Below are positions 1-9,120 of a stretch of DNA of 64,000 bases, piece after piece. The notes beneath the pieces are model-generated. The model was given only the letters and a program-made list of their open reading frames with translations, was not told where the DNA came from and did not search any database. Positions within the stretch are counted from its first letter, which is position 1. The number at the start of each line of letters is the position of its first letter. The position numbers and the translations under genes are program-made. Source of the stretch: Lewinellaceae bacterium (GTDB lineage Bacteria > Bacteroidota > Bacteroidia > Chitinophagales > Saprospiraceae); the NCBI GenBank assembly GCA_020636215.1, contig JACJYG010000005.1, forward strand, positions 1,240,001-1,304,000, given 5' to 3'.

Positions 1-1401
1 ACCTGCCTGCCGAATACCCCCATCCGCGAAGCAGCGGCCATCATGACCGGAAGGCAAGTGGGTTCGATCATAGTGGTAGATGAAAAGCTCGCGCCGGCCG
101 GTATCGTCACCGATAAAGATTTTCGGACGAAGGTGGCCACGGGGCTGGTTTCGCTCGATAAACCAGTGACGGCTATTATGTCCAGCCCGGTCATCACTGT
201 AGTGCCGGATATTACGGTGGCCGATGTGCAGATCCAAATGGTTAAACACCGCATCAACCACTTATGTATTACTGAAGACGGGACGACTGACTCAAAGGTG
301 ATCGGCGTGTTATCAGAGCACGACCTGATGGTCCTGCAAGGCAACAATCCGGCTATTCTGGTGCGGGAAGTACGCCGCTGCTACAATGCGGAAAGCCTTC
401 GTCAGGTGCGGGAGCGCTCGGAAAGCCTACTGAAAGAATATATCTACCAGGAGGTGTCCATTGCTTTTATCTCCACAGTCATGTCGGAGGTCAACGACGA
501 GATTATCAAGCGTGTCATTGTCCTGAGTGAAAAGGAAATGGAACAGGAAGGGCACGAAAAGCCGGAGGCTGGGTTTTGCTGGCTGGCCCTGGGCAGCGAG
601 GGCCGGGAAGAGCAGCTCCTGCGAACCGACCAGGACAATGCCTTGCTTTTCGATAATGTTTCGGACGAAGCCTATGAATCTACCAAAGCATATTATCTGA
701 AACTGGCAGGCAAGGTGACTTACCTGCTCAATCAGGTCGGCTTTGAGTATTGCCCCGGCGATATGATGGCCAGCAACCCCAGTTGGTGCCTGTCGCTGCA
801 GGAATGGAAAAAACAATTCTCGGAATGGATCTTCGAACCCAGCCCTCAGGCGGTCCGTTTTTGCACTATCTTTTTTGATTACCGCCCCATCTACGGCGAT
901 ACGGTACTCGCCGAGCAATTGACGGCGCACATTTTTGATTCCATCCAGGATCAAACCGTTTTCCTGGCCTTTCTGGGCAAAGATGCGCTGCAAAACCCTC
1001 CGCCGCTCACTTTCTTCCGGAACTTTGTGGTGGAAAACAGCGGAGAACACAAGGACGAGTTCGATATAAAATCGCGCGCTATGATGCCGCTGGCCGATGC
1101 GGCACGGGTGCTCATCCTGAACGCCCGTGTAGGCAAGATTAACAATACCTTCCGCCGGTTCGAGAAATTGGCCGAGTTAGAACCCCACAACCAGGAACTA
1201 TTCGAACAGGCCGCCGACGCTTATGAGATACTCATGCGCTACCGGGCGTTGCAGGGGCTGAAAAACCACAATTCCGGCCGCTACTTTGCGCCTTCTGAAC
1301 TGGCGAAAATGGAACGCATTAACCTCCGCAACTGCTTCCAGCCGATTAAAGAATTGCAAGCGCTGCTGACGACGCGCTTTCAGTTGTCTTTTCTGGGATA
1401 G
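1..1401 (+). CDS. CBS-pair / DUF294 nucleotidyltransferase-like signalling protein (5' partial)
   Basis: The reading frame is open from base 1, so the N-terminus lies outside the window; the ATG at 43 falls inside the first CBS motif and is not the start. Residues before about 110 form a CBS pair (VGSIIVVDE, GIVTDKDF, then VIGVLSEHDL), the module that binds adenosine nucleotides. About residues 175-210 carry the GlnD-like nucleotidyltransferase signature GSEGREEQLLRTDQDNA, with the GS pair and the DxD metal ligands present (DUF294). The rest fits the DUF294 C-terminal helical domain. Family members usually have a cNMP-binding domain before the CBS pair, which would be in the missing part. A DnaQ-type exonuclease follows 119 bp downstream on the same strand. 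The substrate of the transferase is unknown. The family call is firm. Confidence 0.88.
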   Translation, partial: TCLPNTPIREAAAIMTGRQVGSIIVVDEKLAPAGIVTDKDFRTKVATGLVSLDKPVTAIMSSPVITVVPDITVADVQIQMVKHRINHLCITEDGTTDSKVIGVLSEHDLMVLQGNNPAILVREVRRCYNAESLRQVRERSESLLKEYIYQEVSIAFISTVMSEVNDEIIKRVIVLSEKEMEQEGHEKPEAGFCWLALGSEGREEQLLRTDQDNALLFDNVSDEAYESTKAYYLKLAGKVTYLLNQVGFEYCPGDMMASNPSWCLSLQEWKKQFSEWIFEPSPQAVRFCTIFFDYRPIYGDTVLAEQLTAHIFDSIQDQTVFLAFLGKDALQNPPPLTFFRNFVVENSGEHKDEFDIKSRAMMPLADAARVLILNARVGKINNTFRRFEKLAELEPHNQELFEQAADAYEILMRYRALQGLKNHNSGRYFAPSELAKMERINLRNCFQPIKELQALLTTRFQLSFLG

Positions 1402-1520
1402 TTGGCCATGCGTGTGTACACCGGTTAGCAGCGGGCAGCGGAGACAAAACCAGTGAATTTTACCCGGCCCGTTGGGGCTGGCTCGAGCACCCTTTGAAAA
1501 TGGGCTTAATCTAGAGGACT

Positions 1521-2198
1521 ATGATCTTCGACTTTTTTAAAAATAAAAACAGGGCGAAACCCGGCGATCCGGAATTCTGGAAAGGATACTTGGCCAGTTT
1601 TGAACACGATTACCGCAAGAACACTCCTATCAGGGAATTGCGCTTTGTTGTTTTTGATACGGAAACCACCGGGCTGGACGTCAGGAAGGACCACATTTTG
1701 TCGTTGGGTGCGGTGTCCGTGAACAACTGGCAAATAGACCTTTCGGACAGCCTGGAATGTTATGTCCGGCAGGCATACCAAGCCAATGGTGAATCAGTGG
1801 AAGTGCATGGCATATTGCCAAACGGGCGGAAGGAAACAGTCGATGAAGGTTATGCCATCCGCCGTTTTATCTCCTATTGCCAAAATGCCGTGCTGGTCGG
1901 CCACCATGTCAACTTCGATGTAGCTATGGTAAATAAGGTGCTGAAAGGCCTCACCGGCCGGAAGTTGTTGAACAAACAGGTTGACACGGCGGTGCTGGCC
2001 CGTCGGCTGGCCGGCGATAGTCAGGTCTACAAACAGGGTACATTCGGATTGGACAGCCTGTGCCAGCAGTACCACATTCCTATGAGCGACCGCCACACCG
2101 CCGCCGGCGACGCCTATATTACCGCCATTTTACTCCTGAAATTGCTGGCTCGCCTGGAGAAGCGTGGGGTGCGGACATTAGGGCAGTTGTTTCGCTGA
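1521..2198 (+). CDS. DnaQ-like DEDDh 3'-5' exonuclease
   Basis: 225-residue exonuclease of the DNA polymerase III epsilon superfamily. The first acidic motif is VVFDTETTGLD (about residues 43-53), the second lies in VGHHVNFDVAM (about 127-137), and the third is the H-x4-D motif in DRHTAAGDAY near the C-terminus, so all DEDDh residues are visible. It is a stand-alone domain without a polymerase or GIY-YIG fusion. It probably removes nucleotides from single-stranded DNA or RNA ends. Placement directly behind the CBS/DUF294 gene suggests co-transcription. It is not assignable as the replicative epsilon subunit: an N-terminal extension of about 40 residues precedes the catalytic core, and another DEDDh exonuclease lies at 55037. 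Confidence 0.88.
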   Translation: MIFDFFKNKNRAKPGDPEFWKGYLASFEHDYRKNTPIRELRFVVFDTETTGLDVRKDHILSLGAVSVNNWQIDLSDSLECYVRQAYQANGESVEVHGILPNGRKETVDEGYAIRRFISYCQNAVLVGHHVNFDVAMVNKVLKGLTGRKLLNKQVDTAVLARRLAGDSQVYKQGTFGLDSLCQQYHIPMSDRHTAAGDAYITAILLLKLLARLEKRGVRTLGQLFR

Positions 2199-2285
2199 GC
2201 TTGGCCGGACTCCCGATCGGCAAAACACTATCACCGCATTCCCTTTTTTTGTAATTTCGCCCGCTGTTTAATATCATAGCGCAAA

Positions 2286-3101
2286 ATGAAGTATTTTCTG
2301 ACGGTCCTCACCATTGCCCTGTTGTTTATCGGCGGGCCAGGCTGCAAACCCCAGCCGGAAGGCCAGGCAGTCGATGTGAGTGGCGAAAAAACGGAAAGCC
2401 TGGCCTTTGAGGGCCAGGAGTTCCTCCGGCAGTCGCCTTCCTGCGCAACGGATTCTAACCGTTGCGCAACGATCCTCGCCAAATACCCCTTGGCGATTGC
2501 CGGGCCGGAAAATGTGATCAAACGCATCAATGACACGATCGATGTCTACGTTCGGCTTTCTCTGGCTGTATTCGCGCTCTCCCCGGAAGAAATGCCCGAG
2601 ACGCTGGATGAAATAGCCCGGCAGTTCCTGGAGGAGTACGAAGCAGTGACCACCGAAGAAGTGGATTTCGTCACCCCCTGGTCGGCAGAACTGGACGGCA
2701 AAGTGATCTACCAATCCCCGGAAGTAGTATCCATTCAACTGGCCACCTATTCTTTTGCCGGTGGGGCGCACCCCAATTATTTTACCTTCCTTTTTACCTT
2801 TGACGCGGCTACCGGGCAAAAATTGACGCTAAAGGATATGGTGCGGGATACGGCCCAACTCAAAGTGCTGGCAGCCGCGGCTTTCCGGGAAGCCCGGGGC
2901 CTGGCTCCGGACGAAAATCTTTCCGAAGCCGGCTTTTTCTGGGGGGAGGATTTTCAATTACCGGAGTATGTTGCGCTGACCGACGAAGGGCTGTATTGTT
3001 ACTACAACCCTTATGAAGTAGCGGCCTATGTGATGGGCAATACCGAGTTTACCATCCCCTGGGATCAACTGGAGGGGCTACTGGCGCCCACCCGGAAATA
3101 A
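2286..3101 (+). CDS. DUF3298 (RsiV-like) lipoprotein
   Basis: 271 residues with a lipoprotein signal peptide: hydrophobic stretch TVLTIALLFIGG followed by the lipobox cysteine in GGPGCKPQ (Cys at about 20). The C-terminal half has the hallmark GGAHPNYFTFLFTFD followed by a TGQKLTLKDM segment, characteristic of DUF3298/DUF4163 proteins related to RsiV of Bacillus. The protein should be lipid-anchored and face the periplasm. RsiV binds lysozyme in Firmicutes; nothing here shows that role, so function is left open. It is followed by a META-domain lipoprotein (35 bp) and a GT39-like enzyme, which together look like one transcription unit. Confidence 0.82.
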   Translation: MKYFLTVLTIALLFIGGPGCKPQPEGQAVDVSGEKTESLAFEGQEFLRQSPSCATDSNRCATILAKYPLAIAGPENVIKRINDTIDVYVRLSLAVFALSPEEMPETLDEIARQFLEEYEAVTTEEVDFVTPWSAELDGKVIYQSPEVVSIQLATYSFAGGAHPNYFTFLFTFDAATGQKLTLKDMVRDTAQLKVLAAAAFREARGLAPDENLSEAGFFWGEDFQLPEYVALTDEGLYCYYNPYEVAAYVMGNTEFTIPWDQLEGLLAPTRK

Positions 3102-3136
3102 TAACCTGATTATTTCAGAAAACTTAATATAATCCG

Positions 3137-3643
3137 ATGAAATACTACTTGCTTACGATTTTCCTTGCAGCGGCCCTGTTCGGCTGCAAAAATGACAGCC
3201 AAGATGCCGCTGATTCCGCTCAGGCGGAAACGGTAACGCCTGCACAACCTACTGCTCCGGCGGCCGGAGAGGCTATCGCGAATCCTTCCAATTACAAATT
3301 CCCGGATATTGAGGGCAAGGTGTGGAAGCTTTCGAAGTATGAATACGATGGCAAATCTAACGCACCTTTTGAGCAAAGCGTATTGACGCTGGAAATTGTG
3401 GAGGATAAGGTAAGTGGCAATGCCGGTTGTAATGACTACAATGGCAAGGTTGTTTTGAAAGATAAAGGTTCCGTCTCCTTTTCCGCCATTGCCAGCACCA
3501 AAATGCGCTGCGACCGGCGGATGACCCAGGAGGTGCGCTTTCTCGAACTCCTGGAGTCCGCCAATGCCTATGAGGTTAATCCTGTCGTTCTGAGGCTCAA
3601 AGGCCCCAAAGGTAGTTTGACCTTCCGCAACGACGGGCATTAA
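3137..3643 (+). CDS. META-domain (HslJ-like) lipoprotein
   Basis: 168 residues. The N-terminus is a lipoprotein signal (LLTIFLAAALFGCKND, lipobox Cys about 17) followed by a low-complexity Ala/Pro/Gln linker. The remainder is a META/HslJ domain: KVWKLSKYEYDG near the start, then GNAGCNDYNGKV and FSAIASTKMRC, matching the usual G-C-N-x-Y and T-x-M-x-C signatures. Such domains are small beta-rich extracytoplasmic modules linked to heat or novobiocin stress in E. coli HslJ; the biochemical role is unknown. It sits between another lipoprotein gene and the glycosyltransferase that starts 4 bp after its stop. Confidence 0.85.
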   Translation: MKYYLLTIFLAAALFGCKNDSQDAADSAQAETVTPAQPTAPAAGEAIANPSNYKFPDIEGKVWKLSKYEYDGKSNAPFEQSVLTLEIVEDKVSGNAGCNDYNGKVVLKDKGSVSFSAIASTKMRCDRRMTQEVRFLELLESANAYEVNPVVLRLKGPKGSLTFRNDGH

Positions 3644-3647
3644 TACT

Positions 3648-5342
3648 ATGCGTTTTCTAGATTCAGGGCAAAAGCTACTTTGGGCGCTGCTTGGCATCTG
3701 GCTGGCGGTTAATCTCCTGCAAGCCGGCCTGACTGAGCTGGATCCGGATGAGGCCTATTATTGGATGTACAGCCATGCGCTGGATTGGGGTTACTTTGAC
3801 CACCCGCCGGCTGTGGCCCTGCTCATCAGGCTGGGCACAGCTTTTGCCCCGGGTACACTGGGGATACGCATAGGGTTTGCCCTGCTGCAATTGGGCTGCT
3901 TTTATTTTGTCTGGTTGCTGGCAGGAAGGCCCAGCCAGAAAAAGGAGGTTTTAACCTTTGTCGGCCTGTTGGCGGCCATGCCGCTGCTGGAGGTCTATGG
4001 CTTTATCGCCACCCCTGATGGCCCTCTGCTGTTTTTTACGGCCCTGTTCTTTTGGTTGTACCAACGGTTTCTGGATCGCAAGGGGAGATGGGTTGAGGCG
4101 CTGCTTTTGGGGGCAGGTATGGCGGCTTTGCTATACAGCAAATACCATGGCGTGCTACTCATTTTCTTTATCCTTTTGTCCAATCTGAAGCTGTTGCGGC
4201 GCCCCGGGTTTTACCTGGCTTCCATATTCGGCTTTCTGCTATTTCTGCCTCATTTATACTGGCAATACGCCCATGGTTTTCCATCTTTTCTCTACCACCT
4301 CAAAGGACGGGATGACGCTTACGAGCTGAAGTTTACCATTACGTATGTGTTGAACCAGATGGTGATCTTTAGCCCTTTGTTATTCCCATTCTTGGTGCAG
4401 GCCCTTCGGCAGCGGCCGGTGGAGGGCGCCCTGGGCCGGGCCTTTTACTTCGTGATCTATGGCTTCTGGGCTTTTTTCTTTTATGCTTCCTTCAAAGGGC
4501 ATGTAGAACCCCAATGGACGGCCATTCTCAGCATTCCTTTCGTATTGTTGCTCTACCGGCAAAGCCAGATTTCGGAACGCTTCGGCAGGATGGTGCGCAT
4601 CCTTTCCGCCATTACCATCTTCCTGATCTTGTTGGCGCGCCTGGAACTGGCCTTCAACTGGGCCGGCACTAAAACAGAGTTTAACCGCCGCCAATGGGTG
4701 TACGAATTACAGGCCCTTGCGGAGGGGAAGCCGGTCCTTTTTCAGAATTCCTACCGCGACGCCTCCAAATTTCAATTTTATGCCCACCAGCCGGCCTACA
4801 CCTATACCGACGTAGACTACCGCCACAATCAATTCGATATATGGGATTGGGAAAAGGCCCTGCACAATCAGACTGTCCTGATCGGCGGAAGGCTATCCTG
4901 GCAATGTGAAAAATGCCGCGAAGTTGGCCTTACCCGGAAGGACTTTAAAATACAAATGGTGGATAGCCTGCAGATCGCTCAAAAAGTGGGAATTGAACTC
5001 CGGAACGGTATCGGTGGCCCCTGGCGCCCGGGTGAGCAGGTGTCTTTGCCTGTGCTCTTGTCTAACCCTTATCCTCATGACATTCGCTTCGGGACAGGGA
5101 CACTGCCACTTCATCTCAGTGCGGTCTTTTATCAGGATGCCGTTGCCCGGTCTACACCCTCGGCCCAATTCTTAAAAGCCAACACCTTGTTGATGGCCGG
5201 AGACAGCCTGGCTTTGGAGCTACAGTTTACCGTACCTGATTCGCTTGCCGGCCCTTACGAGTTCGGATTGGGAGTATGTTGGGGCGACTTGCCGCCTTTG
5301 CTGAACAGCAAGTTGGTGGAGGTGGAGGTAGCGGGGAAGTAG
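3648..5342 (+). CDS. GT39/ArnT-like membrane glycosyltransferase
   Basis: 564-residue multi-pass membrane protein of the PMT/ArnT (GT-C) type. The first extracytoplasmic loop contains LDPDEAYYWMYS with the catalytic-type Asp-Glu pair and then YFDHPPAVALL, both typical of ArnT and related enzymes that take a polyprenyl-phosphate sugar as donor. About ten hydrophobic segments follow up to about residue 330; the C-terminal ~200 residues are soluble and probably extracytoplasmic. The acceptor cannot be told from sequence; lipid A, glycolipid and protein are all possible. The start 4 bp after the META lipoprotein implies translational coupling. Confidence 0.85.
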   Translation: MRFLDSGQKLLWALLGIWLAVNLLQAGLTELDPDEAYYWMYSHALDWGYFDHPPAVALLIRLGTAFAPGTLGIRIGFALLQLGCFYFVWLLAGRPSQKKEVLTFVGLLAAMPLLEVYGFIATPDGPLLFFTALFFWLYQRFLDRKGRWVEALLLGAGMAALLYSKYHGVLLIFFILLSNLKLLRRPGFYLASIFGFLLFLPHLYWQYAHGFPSFLYHLKGRDDAYELKFTITYVLNQMVIFSPLLFPFLVQALRQRPVEGALGRAFYFVIYGFWAFFFYASFKGHVEPQWTAILSIPFVLLLYRQSQISERFGRMVRILSAITIFLILLARLELAFNWAGTKTEFNRRQWVYELQALAEGKPVLFQNSYRDASKFQFYAHQPAYTYTDVDYRHNQFDIWDWEKALHNQTVLIGGRLSWQCEKCREVGLTRKDFKIQMVDSLQIAQKVGIELRNGIGGPWRPGEQVSLPVLLSNPYPHDIRFGTGTLPLHLSAVFYQDAVARSTPSAQFLKANTLLMAGDSLALELQFTVPDSLAGPYEFGLGVCWGDLPPLLNSKLVEVEVAGK

Positions 5343-5492
5343 CTTAAAATAGCTGAATGGCCAAATGGCTGATGGTTAAGCGCTGTCATCAACTCGCCGA
5401 TATTTGATGGGGAGTGTTCAGGCGTTCGTGTTACTGTTTTGCCGTTCATTCCTCATACAGGCAAGGGCAAAACAAACTTCGTTCAACTTTTC

Positions 5493-6320
5493 TCATGCCC
5501 CCAAATGCATTACCATCAGCGGAAACCTGGGCGAGAGGGCCATGCGTTTGGTTTCACTATGGTGCAGGATGCTCTGCCAGAAACTGCGATGGCGGGTCAC
5601 CATGACCACCAGTCCGGCGCCAACTTTTTCGGCGTAGTGGTTCAGGCCTTCGGCTACGTTTTCATCTTCCAATTCGACGACATCGAAAGCGAAATCGGGT
5701 TCGCCGTTATCAAATAGTTGCCGGAAGATGGCTTCGAGGGCGTCCCCCAGAGGCTGGCCCTTTTCGGCCCTTATGTGTACAAAATGCAGATGAGCCTTGA
5801 AATGCCGGTTGAATCGGATCAGCTTTTCCAGCATGGCCTCATTGATCGAGTCATAATTGCTGGCGTAAATGATGTGCCGGTAGGGTGTAAAACTGGTTTG
5901 ATCCGGGATCAACAGGACGGGGCAGGCGGCGCGTTGGGAAACACTGGAAGACACACTGCCGAGCACTTTATCGAGGATTCCGCTTTGTCCGGTGGCGCCC
6001 ATAACGAGATACGAATAATCTTTGGATGCTATCGACAGCTCATCAGCGGGGAAGCCTACGAGCAATTCCTGTCCAACCGGGCAGGGTAGGGGCTGGTTTT
6101 CATCCAGCAGTTCCGATACGAAACTTTTGAGCATTTCCTTACGGCTTTCCATGATCTCTACTACCGGCGGGATGAAATCTGCTTCGCCGGTGGTTTCCGG
6201 AAGGAATACATGAGCGACCTGTATGGAATCCGCGTTCATTACTTCCGCCAGTTTTGCGGCATAACGAAATGCATTTTGCGAAGTGTCGGAAAAATCGGTG
6301 GGGACGAGAATAGTTTTCAT
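5493..6320 (-). CDS. Tandem universal stress protein (UspA family)
   Basis: 275 residues made of two Usp folds. The first begins TILVPTDFSDTSQNAFRYA and contains the ATP-binding signature G-x2-G-x9-G-S in GATGQSGILDKVLGSVSSS. The second, from about residue 150 (HIIYASNYDS), lacks a clear glycine motif (VVMVTRHRSFWQSILHHSET), so only the first half is expected to bind nucleotide. Cytosolic stress-response protein; partners unknown. Its 3' end faces the convergent glycosyltransferase gene across a 150-bp gap with no clear hairpin. The ATG is followed directly by the expected first beta strand, which supports this start. Confidence 0.9.
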   Translation of the reverse strand: MKTILVPTDFSDTSQNAFRYAAKLAEVMNADSIQVAHVFLPETTGEADFIPPVVEIMESRKEMLKSFVSELLDENQPLPCPVGQELLVGFPADELSIASKDYSYLVMGATGQSGILDKVLGSVSSSVSQRAACPVLLIPDQTSFTPYRHIIYASNYDSINEAMLEKLIRFNRHFKAHLHFVHIRAEKGQPLGDALEAIFRQLFDNGEPDFAFDVVELEDENVAEGLNHYAEKVGAGLVVMVTRHRSFWQSILHHSETKRMALSPRFPLMVMHLGA

Positions 6321-6474
6321 AGGAGCAGCTTTGCTGAATGGCTATATGGCCATATTGTTGAATGGTTTAGCAGTTACGGCTTTACTAATATAAGGACTAA
6401 AGCCTTTTTCCACCTATGACGAATATCATTGCTGGCTGCTTTTGTAAAACTATGGCAAAGGAGTCAAAAGGGGG

Positions 6475-7509
6475 TCATTCCATGTCGAACAGCGTGCCCG
6501 CTCTGCCAGGAGGTACTACGCCGAGGTGTTTATAGGCTTTTTCGGTAGCCTCGCGCCCCCGGGGCGTGCGTTGGATATACCCTTCCATGATGAGGAAAGG
6601 CTCGTGTACTTCTTCAATGGTGCCGGCCTCTTCGCCAACGGCGGTGGCAATTGTAGTGATGCCAACCGGCCCCCCCTTGAATTTGTGGATGATTGTGGAT
6701 AGTATCTTGTTATCCATTTCGTCCAGGCCACCTTCGTCGACGTTGAGGGCGGAGAGGCCAAAGTGGGCGATATCCACTCCAATGGTGCCATTACCTTTAA
6801 TCTGGGCGAAATCTCGGATTCGGCGCAAAAGGGCGTTGGCGATGCGGGGAGTACCCCGGCTGCGGCGGGCGATCTCGGCAGCCCCTTCGTCGGTAATTGG
6901 TACGCGCAGGATATTGGCAGATCGGTGGATGATATGCTCCAGGGTGGCCGCATCGTAGTAATCGAGATGGCAGTTGATGCCAAAGCGGGCGCGCATAGGG
7001 GCAGTGAGCAGCCCCATTCTGGTGGTGGCGCCCACCAGAGTGAAAGGGTTGAGGCTGATCTGAATGCTTCGCGCGTTGGGGCCGCTGTCGATCATGATGT
7101 CGATCCGGAAATCCTCCATTGCAGAATAGAGGTATTCTTCTACGACCGTGTTCAGGCGATGAATTTCATCGATGAACAGGACATCGCCTTCGTCGAGGTT
7201 GGTCAGCAGGCCTGCCAGGTCTCCGGGTTTTTCCAAAACCGGCCCGGATGACATCTTCAGTCCGGCGCCCAGTTCGAAAGCAATGATGTGGGATAAGGTC
7301 GTTTTACCCAGGCCGGGAGGGCCGTGCAGCAATACATGGTCCAGTGCTTCGCCTCGCATTTTTGCCGCCTGAATGAAGATGCGCAGGTTCTCCACGATCT
7401 TGGCCTGCCCACTGAAATCTTCCAGGGCTTTGGGGCGCAGCGACTGTTCGATCTGCTGGTCTTCCATATTCAGCTCTTCTCCGCTGGGGTCGAGGTTTGG
7501 GTTCTGCAT
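6475..7509 (-). CDS. ruvB: Holliday junction branch migration helicase RuvB
   Basis: 344 residues from the ATG at 7509. RuvB is the AAA+ motor that drives branch migration with RuvA. Visible motifs: RPKALEDFSGQ near the N-terminus, Walker A HGPPGLGKTTL, Walker B DVLFIDEIHRL, sensor region LVGATTRMGLLTAPMRARFG, arginine/sensor-2 GTPRIANALLRR and the C-terminal winged helix ending in GRAGTLFD. The frame stays open up to 7551, but the promoter -7 element at 7532-7539 would then lie inside the gene, so 7509 is the better start. Length is normal for RuvB. Confidence 0.97.
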   Translation of the reverse strand: MQNPNLDPSGEELNMEDQQIEQSLRPKALEDFSGQAKIVENLRIFIQAAKMRGEALDHVLLHGPPGLGKTTLSHIIAFELGAGLKMSSGPVLEKPGDLAGLLTNLDEGDVLFIDEIHRLNTVVEEYLYSAMEDFRIDIMIDSGPNARSIQISLNPFTLVGATTRMGLLTAPMRARFGINCHLDYYDAATLEHIIHRSANILRVPITDEGAAEIARRSRGTPRIANALLRRIRDFAQIKGNGTIGVDIAHFGLSALNVDEGGLDEMDNKILSTIIHKFKGGPVGITTIATAVGEEAGTIEEVHEPFLIMEGYIQRTPRGREATEKAYKHLGVVPPGRAGTLFDME

Positions 7510-7531
7510 AAGCCTTTGGTCCGGTATCCTC

Positions 7532-7539
7532 CAAAGGTA
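7532..7539 (-). promoter_or_regulatory. Probable -7 element of ruvB
   Basis: On the minus strand the bases read TACCTTTG, a perfect match to the Bacteroidota -7 consensus TAnnTTTG, 22 bp upstream of the ruvB ATG. No TTG at normal -33 spacing is obvious. It decides the ruvB start codon choice. Confidence 0.5.
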
Positions 7540-7597
7540 CGAGGATTTCACAAAAATTGGCCTTTCACCATAGTCAAGGCTTTTTGATTTTCATTTT

Positions 7598-7629
7598 TTG
7601 CCTTCCGGAGCTATAAATTCTTACCTTTG
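7598..7629 (+). promoter_or_regulatory. Promoter of icd (TTG-N21-TACCTTTG)
   Basis: TTG at 7598-7600 and TACCTTTG at 7622-7629 are separated by 21 bp, matching the Bacteroidota primary sigma factor promoter. Transcription would begin near 7635, leaving a leader of about 130 nt before the icd ATG. The leader includes an imperfect hairpin near 7695-7720 (GATCACCGG paired with CCGGCGATC). Confidence 0.6.
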
Positions 7630-7765
7630 TGCTGCTTTTGAAAAAAGGGGGAAGTGGCGCTTGATGCCCCATATCCGTCAGTGCTAATGCGCCCCGGATC
7701 ACCGGCTTTTTTCCGGCGATCGGCCAGTAAAAACTGATCCTAAATAATAAAACAAGACCAATACA

Positions 7766-9031
7766 ATGAGTGGAAGCAAAGTAACCATTGAAAATGGCAA
7801 ATTGCACGTACCCCACGACCCTGTGATCCCATACATCGAGGGGGACGGCATCGGCCCGGACATTTGGGCGGCCTCTGTACGCGTTTTTGATGCTGCGGTA
7901 GAAAAAGCCTACGGCGGCGAGCGCAAGATCCATTGGAAAGAAGTGCTGGCCGGTCAAAAGGCCTTTGATCAAACCGGCGAGTGGCTGCCGGATGACACTC
8001 TTCATGCCATCGAAGAATACCTCATCGCTATCAAAGGGCCACTCACCACTCCGGTTGGCGGCGGTATCCGTTCCCTGAACGTTGCCCTGCGCCAAAAACT
8101 GGACCTCTTTGCTTGCCTCCGCCCGGTGCGTTGGTTCACTGGGGTGCCTTCTCCGGTTAAAGAACCTGGCCAGATCGATATGGTGATCTTCCGGGAAAAT
8201 ACCGAGGATATCTACGCCGGTATCGAATACCTCAATGGTACGCCGGAGTTGGAGAAACTCAAGAAATTCCTTATCCACGAAATGGGGGTTACTCAGATCC
8301 GTTTCCCCGACACCGTTTCCCTCGGCATCAAACCCGTATCGAAGGAAGGGACGGAGCGCCTCGTCCGTTCCGCCATCGAATATGCGATTGACAATAAACT
8401 GCCTTCTGTGACTATCGTCCACAAAGGCAATATCATGAAATATACGGAAGGTAAATTCAAGGAGTGGGGATATGAGGTAGCTGAGCGCGAATTTGGCGAC
8501 AAGGTATTCACCTGGGCGCAGTATGACCGCATTGTAGCTGACCAGGGCCATGAAGCGGCCAACGCGGCCCAGAAAGCGGCGCTGAGCAATGGCGCTGTTC
8601 TGATCAAAGACGCCATCGCGGATGCCTTCCTCCAGCAGATCCTGACCCGCCCTGCAGAATACTCCGTGATCGCGACACTTAACCTCAATGGCGACTATAT
8701 TTCCGACGCACTGGCCGCTCAGGTCGGGGGAATTGGTATTGCGCCGGGGGCCAACATCAATTATACTACGGGCCGAGCCATTTTCGAAGCAACCCATGGC
8801 ACGGCGCCCAAATATGCCGGCCTGGATAAGGTGAACCCCAGTTCGGTCATCCTCTCCGGAGAGATGATGTTCCGCTACATGGGTTGGAAGGAAGCAGCCG
8901 ACCTCATCCTGAAGGGCGTAGAAGGAGCGATTTCCAAAAAGCACGTCACCTACGACTTCCACCGCTTGATGGAAGGCGCAACCTTGCTGAAGTGCTCTGA
9001 ATTCGGAACAGAGCTCATTAAAAACATGTAA
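7766..9031 (+). CDS. icd: NADP-dependent isocitrate dehydrogenase
   Basis: 421 residues, the usual length of the homodimeric bacterial NADP enzyme. It oxidatively decarboxylates isocitrate to 2-oxoglutarate in the TCA cycle. Visible motifs: PYIEGDGIGPDIW at the N-terminus, the substrate loop GGGIRSLNVALRQ (its Ser corresponds to the phosphorylatable Ser113 of E. coli), FRENTEDIYAGIEY, the catalytic TIVHKGNIMKYTEG and the cofactor-region ATHGTAPKYAG. It is a monocistronic unit between its own promoter and a strong terminator. A long antisense open frame covers this gene but is only a codon-bias shadow. Confidence 0.97.
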   Translation: MSGSKVTIENGKLHVPHDPVIPYIEGDGIGPDIWAASVRVFDAAVEKAYGGERKIHWKEVLAGQKAFDQTGEWLPDDTLHAIEEYLIAIKGPLTTPVGGGIRSLNVALRQKLDLFACLRPVRWFTGVPSPVKEPGQIDMVIFRENTEDIYAGIEYLNGTPELEKLKKFLIHEMGVTQIRFPDTVSLGIKPVSKEGTERLVRSAIEYAIDNKLPSVTIVHKGNIMKYTEGKFKEWGYEVAEREFGDKVFTWAQYDRIVADQGHEAANAAQKAALSNGAVLIKDAIADAFLQQILTRPAEYSVIATLNLNGDYISDALAAQVGGIGIAPGANINYTTGRAIFEATHGTAPKYAGLDKVNPSSVILSGEMMFRYMGWKEAADLILKGVEGAISKKHVTYDFHRLMEGATLLKCSEFGTELIKNM

Positions 9032-9062
9032 GCGTCCTTGCCCAAAAGACGTTGATTAAGGT

Positions 9063-9095
9063 GAGAGCCCGGTAGATTATTTCTGCCGGGCTCTC
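9063..9095. terminator. Bidirectional terminator hairpin after icd
   Basis: GAGAGCCCGG pairs perfectly with CCGGGCTCTC (10-bp stem, 13-nt loop) between the convergent icd and T9SS-cargo genes. T-rich flanks are modest, so the call rests on the stem and its position. Confidence 0.75.
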
Positions 9096-9120
9096 CTGTT
9101 ATATTGGCTATCAAATTCCG

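Noticed and set aside
7574..8962. 462-codon open frame antisense to icd
   Set aside because: It mirrors the whole icd gene, has no recognisable domain and arises from codon bias; icd itself is beyond doubt.
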